DNA from: Symbiodinium natans
Taxonomy: Eukaryota; Sar; Dinophyceae; Suessiales; Symbiodiniaceae
Direction of reading: 5' to 3'
DNA: 64,000 nt
Assembly (NCBI GenBank): GCA_905221605.1
Contig: CAJNDS010001835.1
Span: forward strand, 1-64,000
Shown here one piece after another: positions 12,227 to 23,559 of the stretch. Made by a program: the position numbers and the translations under genes. Below the pieces are notes generated by a model. It saw nothing but the letters and a program-made list of their open reading frames with translations, was not told where the DNA came from and did no database searches. Each line of letters begins with the position of its first letter. The stretch's first letter is position 1.

Positions 12227-12437
12227 CCTTGTAGCCACCCGGCATCTCGACCGTCTCTTTGTAGGGTTCAGGGCTTGCCAGTGAACAAATGCTTTTCGTG
12301 GCCACCTGCCAAGCAGACCGCAACCCAACATCTCCTTTTCGGGTTTTCAGGATGACCACGGAACCGCGAACCCGCAAACCGGAACCATAGGAACCGAACC
12401 GTGAAAGAAATGCCCAGGATAGTGGAGAAGTCGTCAT

Positions 12438-12505
12438 TGGTCGAATGGCTGCGGCTAAGGCGGCTAAGGCGTTGGACTGTAGATATCTTCGGTTCGAATT
12501 CCCCT
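12438..12505 (+). other. tRNA-like segment (possible SINE head or tRNA pseudogene)
   Basis: The sequence has an A-box-like stretch (tggctgcggctaaggcgg), an anticodon-loop-like core (ggactgtagat, GTA in the anticodon position) and a near-perfect B box (ggttcgaattcc). That order and spacing are those of a pol III internal promoter in a tRNA. However, the T stem and anticodon stem do not pair properly and no acceptor stem is evident, so it is not a functional tRNA gene. It directly precedes a tandem array of hairpin units, which suggests a tRNA-derived SINE with a repeated tail. Confidence 0.5.
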
Positions 12506-13045
12506 TCCCGCAGCACGGGACACACCCTGTTACGGCCTTCCCGCCCAAAATCACCAAACATTGGTACGCATTGCGGGGGGGGGGTGTCCGGCCAGCCCGA
12601 AATGCGTACCCTGCACAGCCTTTTCCGGCCCCAAAAGTGGCCAAAAAAACTAATGAAAGGTACGCATTTCAATCAGGGTTCGCCCGAAATTCGTCCCCTG
12701 TACGGCCTTTTCCAGCACAAAGTGACCCCAAAAAGTCACGCATTGCGGGGGAAGGGGGGGTCCGGCCCACCCGAAATGCCTACCCTACACAGCCAAAGTG
12801 ACCAAATTAGGCACCCAGATGGGGCGGCCCGCTCGAAATGCGTACCCCAACAAGCCTTATCCGACCCAAAGACACAACACAGGTACGCATTTCAGGGGGG
12901 GGGCCCGAAAAAAATGCGTACCCTGTATGGGCTTGTTTCGCCACACGACGCAAAATAAGTACACATGTTGCTACACATGTTGCTACACTGCCTTTCCGGT
13001 CGGCCTGGCCAAAGTGACCTAAAAAGGCACGCTCTGGTATCCAGG
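12506..13045. repeat. ~75-bp tandem array of hairpin-forming units
   Basis: Six to seven diverged units start near 12563, 12659, 12735, 12806, 12881 and 12957. Each has a left arm ggtacgcatttc, a G-run, a C-rich loop (ccggcc), and a right arm gaaatgcgtacc that is the reverse complement of the left arm. A shared tail (ctgcacagccttttccggcc plus an A-rich end) follows. Spacing is about 71-76 bp, with the first unit longer (96 bp). The 185-codon plus ORF across it is a translation of the repeat. Confidence 0.88.
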
Positions 13046-13596
13046 TCCTCCTCCTGGACGCGCTCATCTTCCCCCGCCCCCCCACCCCCCCACCCGTTCC
13101 TTCGTGGTTCTACGCATCTCTTCATCAATCAGTCGTTGCACTCCTTGAGCATGTGCGTCGCTCCCTCCACCCTCAAAAAAGTCCAGGTTAATTAGTCATA
13201 GCTTGTTTTGCTTAGTTGTAATTGTTTTGGCCTGCATGAGATTTTGGATTTTCGGAGGCTGATACCGTGAACCCTGACACGAAACATGCAGCTTTGGAGC
13301 CTTGAAATCGTGGCTCTCTCTTTGGATTTTCGGATGAGCTTCTCATGCCGACTCATGCCATCACAAAACATGATCAAACATGTGTAGTTACTGTGTCATT
13401 GAAATAGATGCTAACCTCGCTCCCTGCCTGGGATCCCATGGGCCGTGCTGCGGCAACATCCCCTTCGTTCGAACGAAGGGGCATGTGATCTGCCTGAGCG
13501 CAGCCGAAGCTGCGCCGCATTGCAACCCTTCTTGGGGCTTGCTCTGCGTTTGCACCACGCTCGAGCCATACCAGGGACTTGACATTGACTTCAGGT

Positions 13597-14208
13597 TCAT
13601 CGCTGCTGCTTTCTTTGGCTTTGCCTGAAGAACGAGTGTAGCAAATTCAAAGCAGCTGATCTGTGTTGCCGTTGGTGGCCCTTACAGGCGTCTTGTGAAA
13701 CGTTCTTCTCACGCAAGAGCTCCTTTGAAGCTTTGCAAACCCAGAAAAGCGTGCTAGAGTAATGAGGAATCGGGGCCTGTTCGATGGGTCTCAGCAATCT
13801 CGTGCCTACACAACGAGTGTTGTGTGCATATGCGTACATACCATAAACACTCATATCTGCGAGTCTACAGCTAAGTAATCTAGAATTGGAGTTCTGCTCG
13901 TCAGGTGACGACAACCGCCTTCTGCAAGTATCTGACCTCCTCTCTGAACTTGTCGTCTTGTCCTCAGCTCAAGGCAGATCCGGGACCATTGCAACATGCG
14001 CTTCTGGTATCTTCAGGTATGTTCTCAACTCTGTGCAGGCAGAGCACGCAACGGGGCATCCGCAAACCTTGAAGACATGACTGCGCAGCTCCGATGATCC
14101 AGTGTAGGGCGGCAAAAACGCAGAGAACGCTTGCGTTGCAAGTCGTCGGTGCCGCCAAGGAACGCTAAGGCACCAAGGTCCTCGAGAGGAAAAACATGTG
14201 GCAGTCAA
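13597..14208 (-). CDS. Candidate coding exons, unknown product
   Basis: Two minus-strand frames look coding: 14208-13969 (QAFSAFLPPYTGSSELRSHV, then a Cys-rich CGCPVACSAC) and 13914-13597 (KASKELLREKNVSQDACKGH). They may be neighbouring exons of one gene. Neither has a clear start, splice sites or a recognised family. Confidence 0.25.
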
Positions 14209-16680
14209 ACATTCTCGTGCCCATTGCCCCCGTACTTTGGATGTATGTGGTCAGCAAATCATCTACTTTTCACAACATCAAACGTCCCCCAACTCATGCG
14301 GTATGTATCCCATTTCACAGGGCAAATGCACATGGGGACTGCCGAAGTGTCCTGCTTCACAGCTTCCATGACCTAAACGCAACGCAACGGAAAGCGACGG
14401 TGCCCTTGCTTTCCAGTCCTTTCTCAGGGCCGCACCACTTCTGGGTCTGCACGGAACTCGAAAGGTGCAAACTGCAGGGCGGCCCCTCGCCGCTGCACCG
14501 CCTGACAGGGAAGGAAGATTGTTAAAAACTATGGAGAACCACCCTGAAAATACCTATTGATTGCTTGCGGGAACTCTTCACTCTGAACTTGTGACTCTTC
14601 TTTGCACAATGTTTATGACAGTTGAACTGAGACCATAAGCGATAATCGAAGGATCAACGCCAATTATAGCGCGGCCGATGTTTCGTGTATGGTCGCTCCT
14701 CGATGACGAAGCTCCTATCATTCCGCAGCCTGTCAGGTGCTAGGCGCAGCGCCTGCGGACAACATCAGCCAGCTTCTCAAAGACTCATACTGGTGCGTCG
14801 ACAGCTTCACAAACTCTGCAAGCTCACGGGCAAACAGCTGAGTGGACCAATGCGGGCAGTTCGATAAACCGCTACAGTCGGAGTTGGTTCAAACACATAC
14901 GGTAAACAGGGAGGAGCCTGCGGCGTTATCGCGGCGGCCCGGAGCATGAATCTCCGATTGTCACGCAATGAACCGGGGGCAAGCTCCTGATGTAAGTGAG
15001 GATGCCAACTTTGAGAAGCTCAAAGAGATGTCGAAACAATTGAACTGAAACGAAATTTGAGTATGGAATCGGAAGTAGCTTCCTCTCGCAAGGCCAAAGC
15101 GGCAACGTTCCGAAGGTACGTCAAACCACAAAGATAACGCCCTGCTGGGTCCCACTATGGGCCCACTCATGTTTCCCTTCAATGCTGTGCCCAGACGGCT
15201 TCTGTTGTCCGAGAGCCCGGAGCTTCAGGCCTCGATTTCTTGTGGCTACGTTTCCATGGCTTCCTTCTGTTTAGCTTTCAACAGTGCCACTTGCAAGCTG
15301 GGGTGCCACCTGAGGGCTTCTCACCACTTCCGGGATTTGTCCAGCTAATCTCGCTGTCGGTATTGTTCGGGCGGGGCAGGTGGAGTTTCTGCAGCCCCTC
15401 TATACCCTGGTTCCCCCATTCCTTCCTCTTGCTTTGGTGGAGCTGATTCCGGTTGAATGTCAGTATGAAGTTAGACCAAGCCAAACCCCAACATCCAAAA
15501 GCAAAGCTGCAATCATTCATTCAGGCTTACCGCAGGGAGACATGGGTGGGAAAGAGCGGATGAGGCAGGAAGTTTTAGCTGCGAACAATTCTTGAACTTC
15601 TTCACCCCTCTTTGCCCGTCCAGAGCTGCGCTGCCCTGGGCACCGCCCGCTGCGATGGCTGTAAGGATCAGCTCTGGGTCCTCTTGAAGTTATCTTTACC
15701 CACGGGGTCAAAGTAGGCCAAAGAAGGCATCTATGATATACATTGCTGTTCTCTGATCTCAGCTAGCCTGAAAGAAACCGCTTAGACTTGGAGCGTTGTG
15801 AGATGAATGGATTCTTCCCTTGTGTGTCGATGGATGACTGATGGCACTTTTAAGACGCGTCTTGTGCATGTTGTGGGGTTATGTCAGGCGGGAGGCTTGA
15901 AGTTGTACAGGCCGCAACATCAGGTAACGGTAAAGGGTCCCACAAACCTTTGCAGGATACTTTATACTAACTTGTCGATACTTGTTGCATCGTTGTGCGC
16001 CCCAAACCAACAAACCCATTAAAGGACCCTCGTGAAGTCACTGTTGTAGTGCGGCGTCAACTGTATACATGTTGTCAACGAAACGCGCTTCTAACATCCA
16101 TCAGAACTATAACCCAGTCCTCCTGCAACTCAGGTGGGGCATGGGCCAGAACAGTACCTTAGCTGCGGTTGCATGCCGCGCAGCAGACCTGCCTGATCCC
16201 GCTGCCAAACTGGAACTGCCGAGAAGAACATGTACATTCGGAGAAGTACTGTTGCAAGTCTGCAAAGGCGGAGCAGCAATGCTTTGCTCAAAACTCAGTT
16301 GTGTCGCAATCATGCTTGATGATGTGCTGGACGAAGACCTGGCTTCCGGCAAATGCAAGATGAAGAGTCGGCAGGTAGCGGTAGGCCCTTAACTTGTATA
16401 GGTTATTCGCTGAGCGGTATTTTGAGCAGCTCACTAAGACTTCGAAACCGCAATGATCGCTTTCGTATTGGTGTGAGCATGTGTTTTAGTCAGGTTGTAG
16501 TTGTCAGGAAACCATCGAATCTTGGCATCTTGCCTTGTCAGATGCGAACTCCGGCGCAACAAATCGCAGAATACTTCCACCTCCTGCTGCGGCTGCTTGC
16601 AGCCTTATAGTGCAAGGGTGGCATGCTGGTCGACTGCCTCTGCCAACTGTAGACTCTCACATGGTGACTTGGGCAAAGAG
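14209..16680. other. No supported gene
   Basis: Only short ORFs on both strands. A plus-strand frame at 16069-16392 contains LCSKLSCVAIMLDDVLDEDL, but nothing else supports it and every firm gene in the window is on the minus strand. Confidence 0.35.
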
Positions 16681-16899
16681 CAGGAAGCTCATACTTCGCG
16701 ACAATGCTTCAGGAAGCAGCCGAATTGCCGCCTCAAGCAACCGGGACGCAGTGCACATTCTGGTTCACGTTGGTGCACGAGATCCATGCGCGGCAAAGCT
16801 CTGTGCAAGTCGGCTAAGACGCTCCCGCAAGCTGACCATGTTTCACATCGCTTCACATTGTTTGGCACTGATTCACCACAATCTCCCACATCGATCTTC

Positions 16900-17509
16900 T
16901 GACCTCTGCTGTGCTGGCAAGACGCCGTGTTGGATCTGATGGCCTCTAGCGCGAGATCCTCCTGAAAGTTGCGAAATGTTGAAACCAGAACATGCCAGCA
17001 CTCAACCGCATGCTTCATTCGTGTCTTTTCGTTTCGGGCTGGAGGGGGTTGCAATGGGGCTTGGGCAAGAAGCAGGTGTCATCTCTGTCCCTCTTTCGAT
17101 CCAGACTTTCCAACGACATACATGAACAACTGAATGCCTTTCGACTTGGAGCGGTCCTCTTGCAGTAAGGCCGAGTCTGCAAACTGCAGGGCAAGGCCGT
17201 CCTGAAACTATGGGTCTTCGGGGTGACAAGCAATTTGCAATCAGCAGTCGAACGATCGAAGTCCTTTTGCACTGCTTTGCGGACCTGGCATTGCAACAGC
17301 AACGCCACATGTGCTAGTCCAGCTCCAGTGGGAGTTGTCATCTTAACGCAATCAAGGTGCAACATCTCCATCAGCTCCTGTGAATGGCTGTGCTCTTTCA
17401 TTGGGAACATGCTCCAACTCTGTTTGTACAGACAGTAAGCTCCAAGGACTGCAAGAGACGCCAGGCAAAGTTCTTCTTGTTGGAGGCCGTTGTAATGCTT
17501 TGTAGCCAC
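16900..17509 (-). CDS. Candidate exons of an unknown protein
   Basis: A minus-strand frame from 17509 to about 17225 reads LQQEELCLASLAVLGAYCLY followed by helical, Met- and Leu-rich sequence (SQELMEMLHLDCVKM). A second block, about 17010-16900, reads CWHVLVSTFRNFQEDLALEA. They probably belong to the same gene as the membrane exon upstream (17520-17789). No family recognised. Confidence 0.3.
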
Positions 17510-17519
17510 TAATGCTTAG

Positions 17520-17789
17520 TCAGAACTCTGGAAGCAGGCCTTTCATCTCACGCACAGACACCACAGGTCTGCTGATGCTCTGTGAAAAAAATTGGATAGG
17601 TGCAGGTGAGGCACGAAGCTCAGCTGAAGCAAATTCGAGGGCTAGTCCAGATTTCTGAAGAGCCCAGCCAACCACCTGGCAACACCAGTTCACAACAAAA
17701 GTTCCTACCACAAGGATTTGCGACCAGAGCGAATGGGAATCGCAATGAATCAAATATTCTGACCAGGCTATGCCACACTGGGCTCTCAA
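17520..17789 (-). CDS. Candidate membrane-protein exon
   Basis: A 90-codon minus-strand frame ends in a stop at 17520. It contains one strong hydrophobic helix (LWSQILVVGTFVVNWCCQVV) followed by a soluble tail ending SVREMKGLLPEF. The composition is convincingly protein-like. Its start is not an ATG, so it is likely an exon continuing from upstream. Product unknown. Confidence 0.35.
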   Translation of the reverse strand: MRAQCGIAWSEYLIHCDSHSLWSQILVVGTFVVNWCCQVVGWALQKSGLALEFASAELRASPAPIQFFSQSISRPVVSVREMKGLLPEF

Positions 17790-17898
17790 ACGCGGTTCTA
17801 GCTATAGGTCCGCCAGAGCACATGCTACTGTATGTGGGCAGCCAAGTGCGCAAATTAAAGTTTCAGTTGCCTGTTCAAGCAAAAGGATTTCCAGCTCT

Positions 17899-18369
17899 TC
17901 ATCCGGCCACTACTTGACCCTTGGTCCAGTTCGCCCTATCCGGAAACGCCTCACGATCTCCCCGTAGTTCGGGCGCGAGGAAGCGCAGCGTCGATGCATT
18001 GATGAACAGCAGCTGCTTCGCGAAGGCCTGGCCCAAACCACCGCCAGCAGAAACACTGGGTACCACAGCCGCCAAATGCGGCTGCTGCGCACGCTTCTCA
18101 ACAATACCTCCAAGGCTTCTGACTAGACACGGCAAAGCTGCAGTCTCGGGATGCGATGCGCCTTGTCCCTGAGCACGTCTGCAGGACCTAGCTGCATTTG
18201 CACTTGATGCCGGCCATGCAACCAACAGTTGAGAGTTGCAACGAACCCGGCTCCACGTGCAGAAAACCCAAACCTCACGATTTTTCGCATCCGTGGTCTG
18301 TGATGGCACGGGCTTTTTTCTGAGGGTCTCACATTGCCGCAGGCTGTAGAAATTCCTGGAACATGTCAT
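17899..18369 (-). CDS. Candidate coding exon, unknown product
   Basis: Open minus-strand frame of 157 codons. The second half is the most protein-like (GGGLGQAFAKQLLFINASTL, then RFLAPELRGDREAFPDRANW). No motif I can name. It lies in a run of coding-like minus-strand blocks from 16.9 to 21.7 kb that may form one or two long multi-exon genes. Confidence 0.3.
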   Translation of the reverse strand: MTCSRNFYSLRQCETLRKKPVPSQTTDAKNREVWVFCTWSRVRCNSQLLVAWPASSANAARSCRRAQGQGASHPETAALPCLVRSLGGIVEKRAQQPHLAAVVPSVSAGGGLGQAFAKQLLFINASTLRFLAPELRGDREAFPDRANWTKGQVVAG

Positions 18370-18542
18370 GTCGTGTACTTCGTTCAGTAACTCTGCCAGA
18401 TGTCATGTGCAACTCGACTTGAAAGTGTAGACTTGCACCCAAGTTGCTGCTGCACTGCTTTGAGCCACACTTCTGGGTCTCGTATAAGCTCCTCAGGCAA
18501 ATACTCCTTAGTTGGTACAGTCGGGGTTTTTTGCTGAGCGTG

Positions 18543-19084
18543 CTAGTGTCTGCTCGAGTCTGCTAGAGAGTCGTCACCGGTGCCACCACACAAACGGGGC
18601 CACCAAGAATCCACAGCATAGGCATTCAGCTCCACAGCCTTGAGCATCAGCTCCTGCTGGGCAATTTTCCACACATTCTTCAGGTCCATCAAAGTACGTG
18701 TTTGCAAGACTTTGCAAGCGAATTTGGGCTTTGTGCTACTCCTTTTCAGTGAAAAGTTCTGACGGGCATGGGCCCAGCACCAGCCGACCTTAAGCGCAAA
18801 GCGCTGAAGCGTTGAGCGACGTTTGTGGCCAGAAAGACGCATCTTGACCAGGTAGAAATGCTGAGTACAGAGCAACTCTCTCCAGCTTTCAAACGCTGAA
18901 GCCTTGTCTCGAGAACAAGATGCCCAGTTAGCAGCGAACGTCCGTACAGGAGAATTTGATTCATGCACTCATCATGCTGCCTATTTTCGCGGAACATCGT
19001 CAGGAGTTGATGGTCTGTGATTGAGCACGCCGCAGGTTGGCACGGATACTTGTGAGCTCGGTGTCCGCTGCCATTGCTCAGCAA
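18543..19084 (-). CDS. Candidate coding exons, helical, unknown product
   Basis: Overlapping minus-strand frames contain LLTMFRENRQHDECMNQILL (about 19010-18950) and LMDLKNVWKIAQQELMLKAV (about 18690-18630). Both look like helical protein. The frames differ, so at least one intron lies between. No family recognised. Confidence 0.28.
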
Positions 19085-19287
19085 AAGGACGGTGTTCAGG
19101 CAATATGATGGCTGTCCGTCATCAAGGCGACCTGCTCACCTTTCTGCTAGCGTCTGCCTACCAGTATCTACCACTTAGCGTTTGCTAGCCTTTGACAGGA
19201 ACTTGCACAAGCTTTTCGTGAGAGATCTTGGGAACAGGTGGCTTAGGCACACTCTGTCGTACAGTGCGCAACAAACACTTGGGCCAT

Positions 19288-19820
19288 TCACATGTTGTGT
19301 GACATGTCGAGACCGCTATTTTCATCCTTGCTCAGACAAAAGGGAGACAAGTAAAGGTGCGCATGTGTGCACTGACAGCTCTTGCTTTTGATCTGCGAGC
19401 AAATGTACATTGGCCTTTGATTCATTAACGCAGGAAAGGCTGGAGTCATGTGCTGTTCCGATGGACAGAAACGTTCACACTGGCGGTACATTTTTGTGTG
19501 GAGCACGAGCAAGCACGGGTTCAAACACAGCATAGAACAAAGGGGGGTTTCTCTGATCATGACCACCAGCCTCAGCTTATTTGAGCAAAGGGCCATGGGT
19601 GCTGTGCCACCGCCACTTCACAAGCTTCTGAAATCTCGCACTTTTGGTCGACTGTCATATCACTAGGAACAGGGACTTCAAGGATCTGTGGCGATGGAAC
19701 TTCAGGCAGTGGCCTATGCAATCTCCGGAAAGGCGAACGAGCGCTCAGGCGCCTGCACTGCTGGCCTGGGAGAGGGATGCCTCCATGAACCTGTGCGAGA
19801 AAAACCAGGCATTCAAACAT
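19288..19820 (-). CDS. Candidate coding exons, unknown product
   Basis: Two minus-strand blocks: 19820-19572, Pro/Glu-rich (RPLPEVPSPQILEVPVPSDM) and ending in a stop at 19572, and 19596-19288, Cys-rich (YRQCERFCPSEQHMTPAFPA). Coding-like but unassigned. Confidence 0.25.
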
Positions 19821-20191
19821 TGACAGGACACGGGTGCCACGCTTACATGCTACGGTGGTGTTAGGCGGTCTGGGTGCGGATCACAAACAAAACTCGGCGG
19901 TTTATGCTTATTTGTATTTGTTTTTTTTGAAAAGTGTTTCAATTTTGGCATTATCACCCCTCTACTGACCGCGGATTTCAGCGTCTTTCCGTGGAAAACT
20001 CGACACTGCTTTCTCACCATGATTTGTAATGCAAAAGGAGGCGTATATGAAGCCCTGTTTCTACGACACAAGCACTACAATACAACCTGACCTGGAGTTC
20101 CCCCAGGACCGACAAATCCCTTGAACCCTACGTATATGATGACATGGTGGAAGGTACCTAACCAGGAGCCTGAGCGGGTTCGTCAGGAGCT

Positions 20192-20213
20192 GGGGGGGGG
20201 GGGGGGGGGGGGG
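20192..20213. repeat. 22-base G run
   Basis: An uninterrupted run of 22 G on the plus strand between a gene-poor stretch and the next candidate exons. Such a tract can form a quadruplex and is also prone to length error in assembly. Confidence 0.95.
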
Positions 20214-20309
20214 AATTTATGTTTCAGAAAAGGATGCTCTCCTTCCGCACTTCTTTCCGCACTCCGAAACAAGATTCGTACATAAACGCACTATCTCGCT
20301 CTTCTATAG

Positions 20310-20693
20310 CTACCTAATTTGTGACATAATCATTGTTGTCTTGTTGTCTGGTGTTCGTAACAGGTACTTGTACGACTTTTTTGCTTGCAGAAACGGCCTT
20401 CTCCGGATGCTGTAAGAGCAATTGAGTAGTTGCCATCCAAACCCAGCAAGAGCCCCGCAGCAAGTGGAGCCGGTGGCCCGACCGTGCAGGCCAAGGGGCT
20501 CCTGTGAGGCAGCGATGTCCTGGGAAGCCTCCGCAAGCAAATCTGCAAGAAAGCTCGTGCAGGACATGGATGAGCCCGTCATAGTCACCATGTGATCAGC
20601 AACCCTCGAATGCGCATGAGACAGAAAAGCTGATGGCCTGCACGGCCCGCCGCCATGAGATGCGCCGTGGTCGCACACGCCGTGCGGCACCAA
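20310..20693 (-). CDS. Candidate coding exon, unknown product
   Basis: Minus-strand frame of 128 codons with a protein-like centre (SFLADLLAEASQDIAASQEP, then LHGRATGSTCCGALAGFGW). It ends in a stop at 20310. The last 30 codons are basic and may be read-through into an intron. No family recognised. Confidence 0.28.
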   Translation of the reverse strand: MVPHGVCDHGASHGGGPCRPSAFLSHAHSRVADHMVTMTGSSMSCTSFLADLLAEASQDIAASQEPLGLHGRATGSTCCGALAGFGWQLLNCSYSIRRRPFLQAKKSYKYLLRTPDNKTTMIMSQIR

Positions 20694-20778
20694 GGTCGGC
20701 CACGGGCCTCCCCAGATTCAGCAGCGACCAAGATGTGGTCTTTGCTTTCCTGTTCCTCATCTCTTTCAAGGCTTTCAA

Positions 20779-21680
20779 CTACAGTATCTGTCCGCGGATC
20801 TGGCGTCCTCCTCTATGGCAGGGTGCGATGGGCGTCTCACTTTGTAGGCTACTCTTGCAACAACAGTTCCACTTCCAAGTCGTGCAGTGGAGCCTCAACG
20901 GGCGCAGCCATGGTTTGACTGCCGCCTCGGTGCTGTCGTCATGCACTGCAATGGCCAGGCCACAAAAGCGCTGGCTGCTGGAATGCACAGTGCCGGCAAT
21001 GCCGGCAACACCATGCATCCAAGCATCCCAGGACACTGGCCAGCACTTCCTGAGTATGCTGATCTCCGAATCATCCAAAGTCTGAGCTTTCCCAACATTC
21101 TCAAGGCGAGCTGCTGCCAGGCAGATGGCAGTGTGCGCCACTGGGCTGCGGAGAGTTCCTTTCCAAGTCGAAGCGCTCAGATTCGCAATGACTCGCCCAA
21201 AGACTGTCTTGGGTTCTGAGAGGCCGTCATGTTGCCGGCGAACTACAATGGGTTTTTTGCATGCTTTTGCCTTTGGTTTGGCGTTCACTTTCCTCGTTTT
21301 GCATACTGCGAGTCCTTCTTGAAGCGGCAACCGTTCTTGGCGGAGCAGACCAGAAACGGGCCTGTCACTTCGATTTGATTTTGAGCCGCTTCTGACCTGT
21401 CCTGAGCCCACATATATAGCTGGCGCATAAAGCCGGGCTTCCTGTAGACTTCTCGTGGTTTTCCGTGCCACCCACACTTCACATACCATCCGAAAGTGGT
21501 TGGTTGAGGCACTGCGGGTGGGGATCTTACGTTTAAGGCGGTACAGGCCCTGAAGGGTTTGACAATTTGAGGTTGTCGCCTCAAAGAAGTATTCCGAAAT
21601 CCTGTGAACTCCTCACGTGCCCGACCTCGGCTTCCCAATGCAGGCTGCAACGCCAGCTGTCGACACCATGGCGCCAAACA
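20779..21680 (-). CDS. Candidate coding exons, unknown product
   Basis: Two overlapping minus-strand frames both look coding. The 21680-21285 frame contains FGWYVKCGWHGKPREVYRKP and MRQLYMWAQDRSEAAQNQ; the 21489-20779 frame contains AARLENVGKAQTLDDSEISI and KCWPVSWDAWMHGVAGIAG. An intron near 21290 would join them. I recognise no domain. Confidence 0.32.
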
Positions 21681-21699
21681 ACGGCCCCAACGCGTCTCC

Positions 21700-23362
21700 T
21701 CTCAAAGTCTTCAGGCAGGACCGCCACTCTGAACTACAAATGTGGCCTTGAGCTGTCTCTTTGGAGCTTCCTTCGGCTTTGGTGCCTTCTTTGGCTGCCT
21801 GTCCAGGTGTCAGCCATAAGGCCATAATCAAGGCAAAGGGCCGCCTGCGGCCCTGAGACTTGCATCCTTCTGGCCAGCAAGTGGCCTGGCTGCTGGTGCA
21901 GGCATTGTTTCGAGCTCCTGCACCGAAGTATCATGCATGTGCGAATCAGGCGCCGTTGTAATAACCGCATCAACAATGTACATTTTCGACCTAACATGCT
22001 TTCGACAACCACGCTACAAGCAAACTTTGCACGCCGACTTTTTCAGACAGCTGTGCCCAGCACAAACTGCTTGGTCCAAGATTGAGATCGGCCAAATAAC
22101 CGCAAATATCCAAGCCCTTGCACGGGCCTGAGCCTAGTGTAGGGCCATGGTCCCTTTTAAACTGCTGGCACATGTTCACTGCACCTTTGTTTACGTTCAG
22201 CAGTGGCAGACCAGTAACTCCTCCACCTGTGGGTCGGGCGTGATGATACCCAGTTCCTGTTTGCCACCCCCCCCAGCCCCCCAAACTCCCTCTCTTTCCA
22301 TTCTCGTAGCTTTCGCAAAGGGCTTCTGTTTGCGGGGCTGCAGTCACTGCAATGGACTTAGCTCTTTGGCACCGTCGCTCTGGCATCCGATACTTTCAAA
22401 GGGCTTGTCTCTTTGCACTGTCGCTCTGGGGTCCGACATGAGACTCTACTACACCCGTGAGTTTTTTTTGGCTGCGATTCTCGCATTTTACACTTTTCGC
22501 TCCGCAGGGCCGCCCCGGAACCCTGCTAACAACGCCAAACCGCAGCCACACCTTGGCAGTCCAAGAGCCCGCAGCTTGGCCCAAAAGAACAGGAAAGCAT
22601 GCGAGTGTTTTGAAGTGACTGGTGGGCTGGCGGCTAGAGACTTGCGAGTTGTAAGGTGTTTTTTCACGTGCCAAGCAGCCAACTCAGCCAACAAAGGAGC
22701 AAATCATCAGGTCCCCACAACACCGATACCAAGAACCATCAAGAACCCCAACCCCAGCAAAAGCATAGCGCGCAACTCGAGCTCAACCTCCCCAGTGCCC
22801 AGCACTTCGGAAAACACTTAGATGTCTACTTAGCAGATGTCAGAATGCGCCCTCACGGATGCTCTAGACCATCCTAGACCTCACCTACGACCCTGCTACT
22901 TATCAACGCCTCAAAAACACATCTGCCTCCTTTGATCGTGTACATCATCTAGAATCTAGCCTGCGAAGTTGGACAGGGTCTACTGCCCTGCGGTCTCTGA
23001 CGTACTGCAACAACTGCAAGAAATGCTGACACTCTTAAGCTGGGTTTTAGCTGTGATAGGGCAAGCAGAGCAGGGTAAAGCAGGGTAGCGACCTGTTTGA
23101 GAGCGTCGCATGTGCTTCGAACGCAGCAAGTCCTGTTTATGGTGATCTTCATTGCTAGGCTTCAAAAGAAATAACACACAGGCTGGGGGTTGGGGGAGGA
23201 GAGGTTGCAAACACAAAGCTCGCATGACGGGCTTAAGAATTGTTTCGCATGTTTTCTTTTTCTGAATGCAAGAACCTCTCTAGGGCAAGATCTTCACTAT
23301 ACACGAAGCTTGCAGGGCTCCAATGAAATTATTTTACTTCGAACATCCCCACCCTCTCCAGA
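21700..23362. other. No supported gene
   Basis: A 224-codon plus-strand ORF at 22147-22821 has low-complexity Ser/Pro composition, no domain and the opposite strand to all firm genes, so I do not call it. Confidence 0.4.
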
Positions 23363-23487
23363 GATACTCTGGGGTTGGGCAATTGAGGGACACTCGGGGT
23401 CCGGGGACACTCTGTGGTTGGGCACTCCAGGGAGACTCTGGGGTTGGGCACTCCAGGGAGATTCTGGGGTTGGGCACTCCAGGGATA
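23363..23487. repeat. 26-bp minisatellite, about five copies
   Basis: Units of the type gactctggggttgggcactc plus cagg start at 23363, 23389, 23406, 23432 and 23458. One unit is shortened to 17 bp. Just downstream, a 15-base motif (gcgaggagaagagtt) is also doubled near 23512-23545, followed by an AT palindrome (ttaaaatattttaa). Confidence 0.9.
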
Positions 23488-23559
23488 GGGATGAGCGAGG
23501 AGTAGACCGGGCGAGGAGAAGAGTTCCGTGCGAGGAGAAGAGTTGAGTTTAAAATATTT

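Noticed and set aside
12438-12505. Functional tRNA gene with GTA anticodon
   Set aside because: B box and anticodon region look right, but the stems do not pair and no acceptor stem is present. Kept only as tRNA-like.
12401-12958. 185-codon plus ORF
   Set aside because: It lies wholly in the tRNA-like segment and hairpin tandem array; its sequence repeats with the unit.
22147-22821. 224-codon plus-strand ORF as a gene
   Set aside because: Low-complexity Ser/Pro/Asn composition and no recognisable motif.
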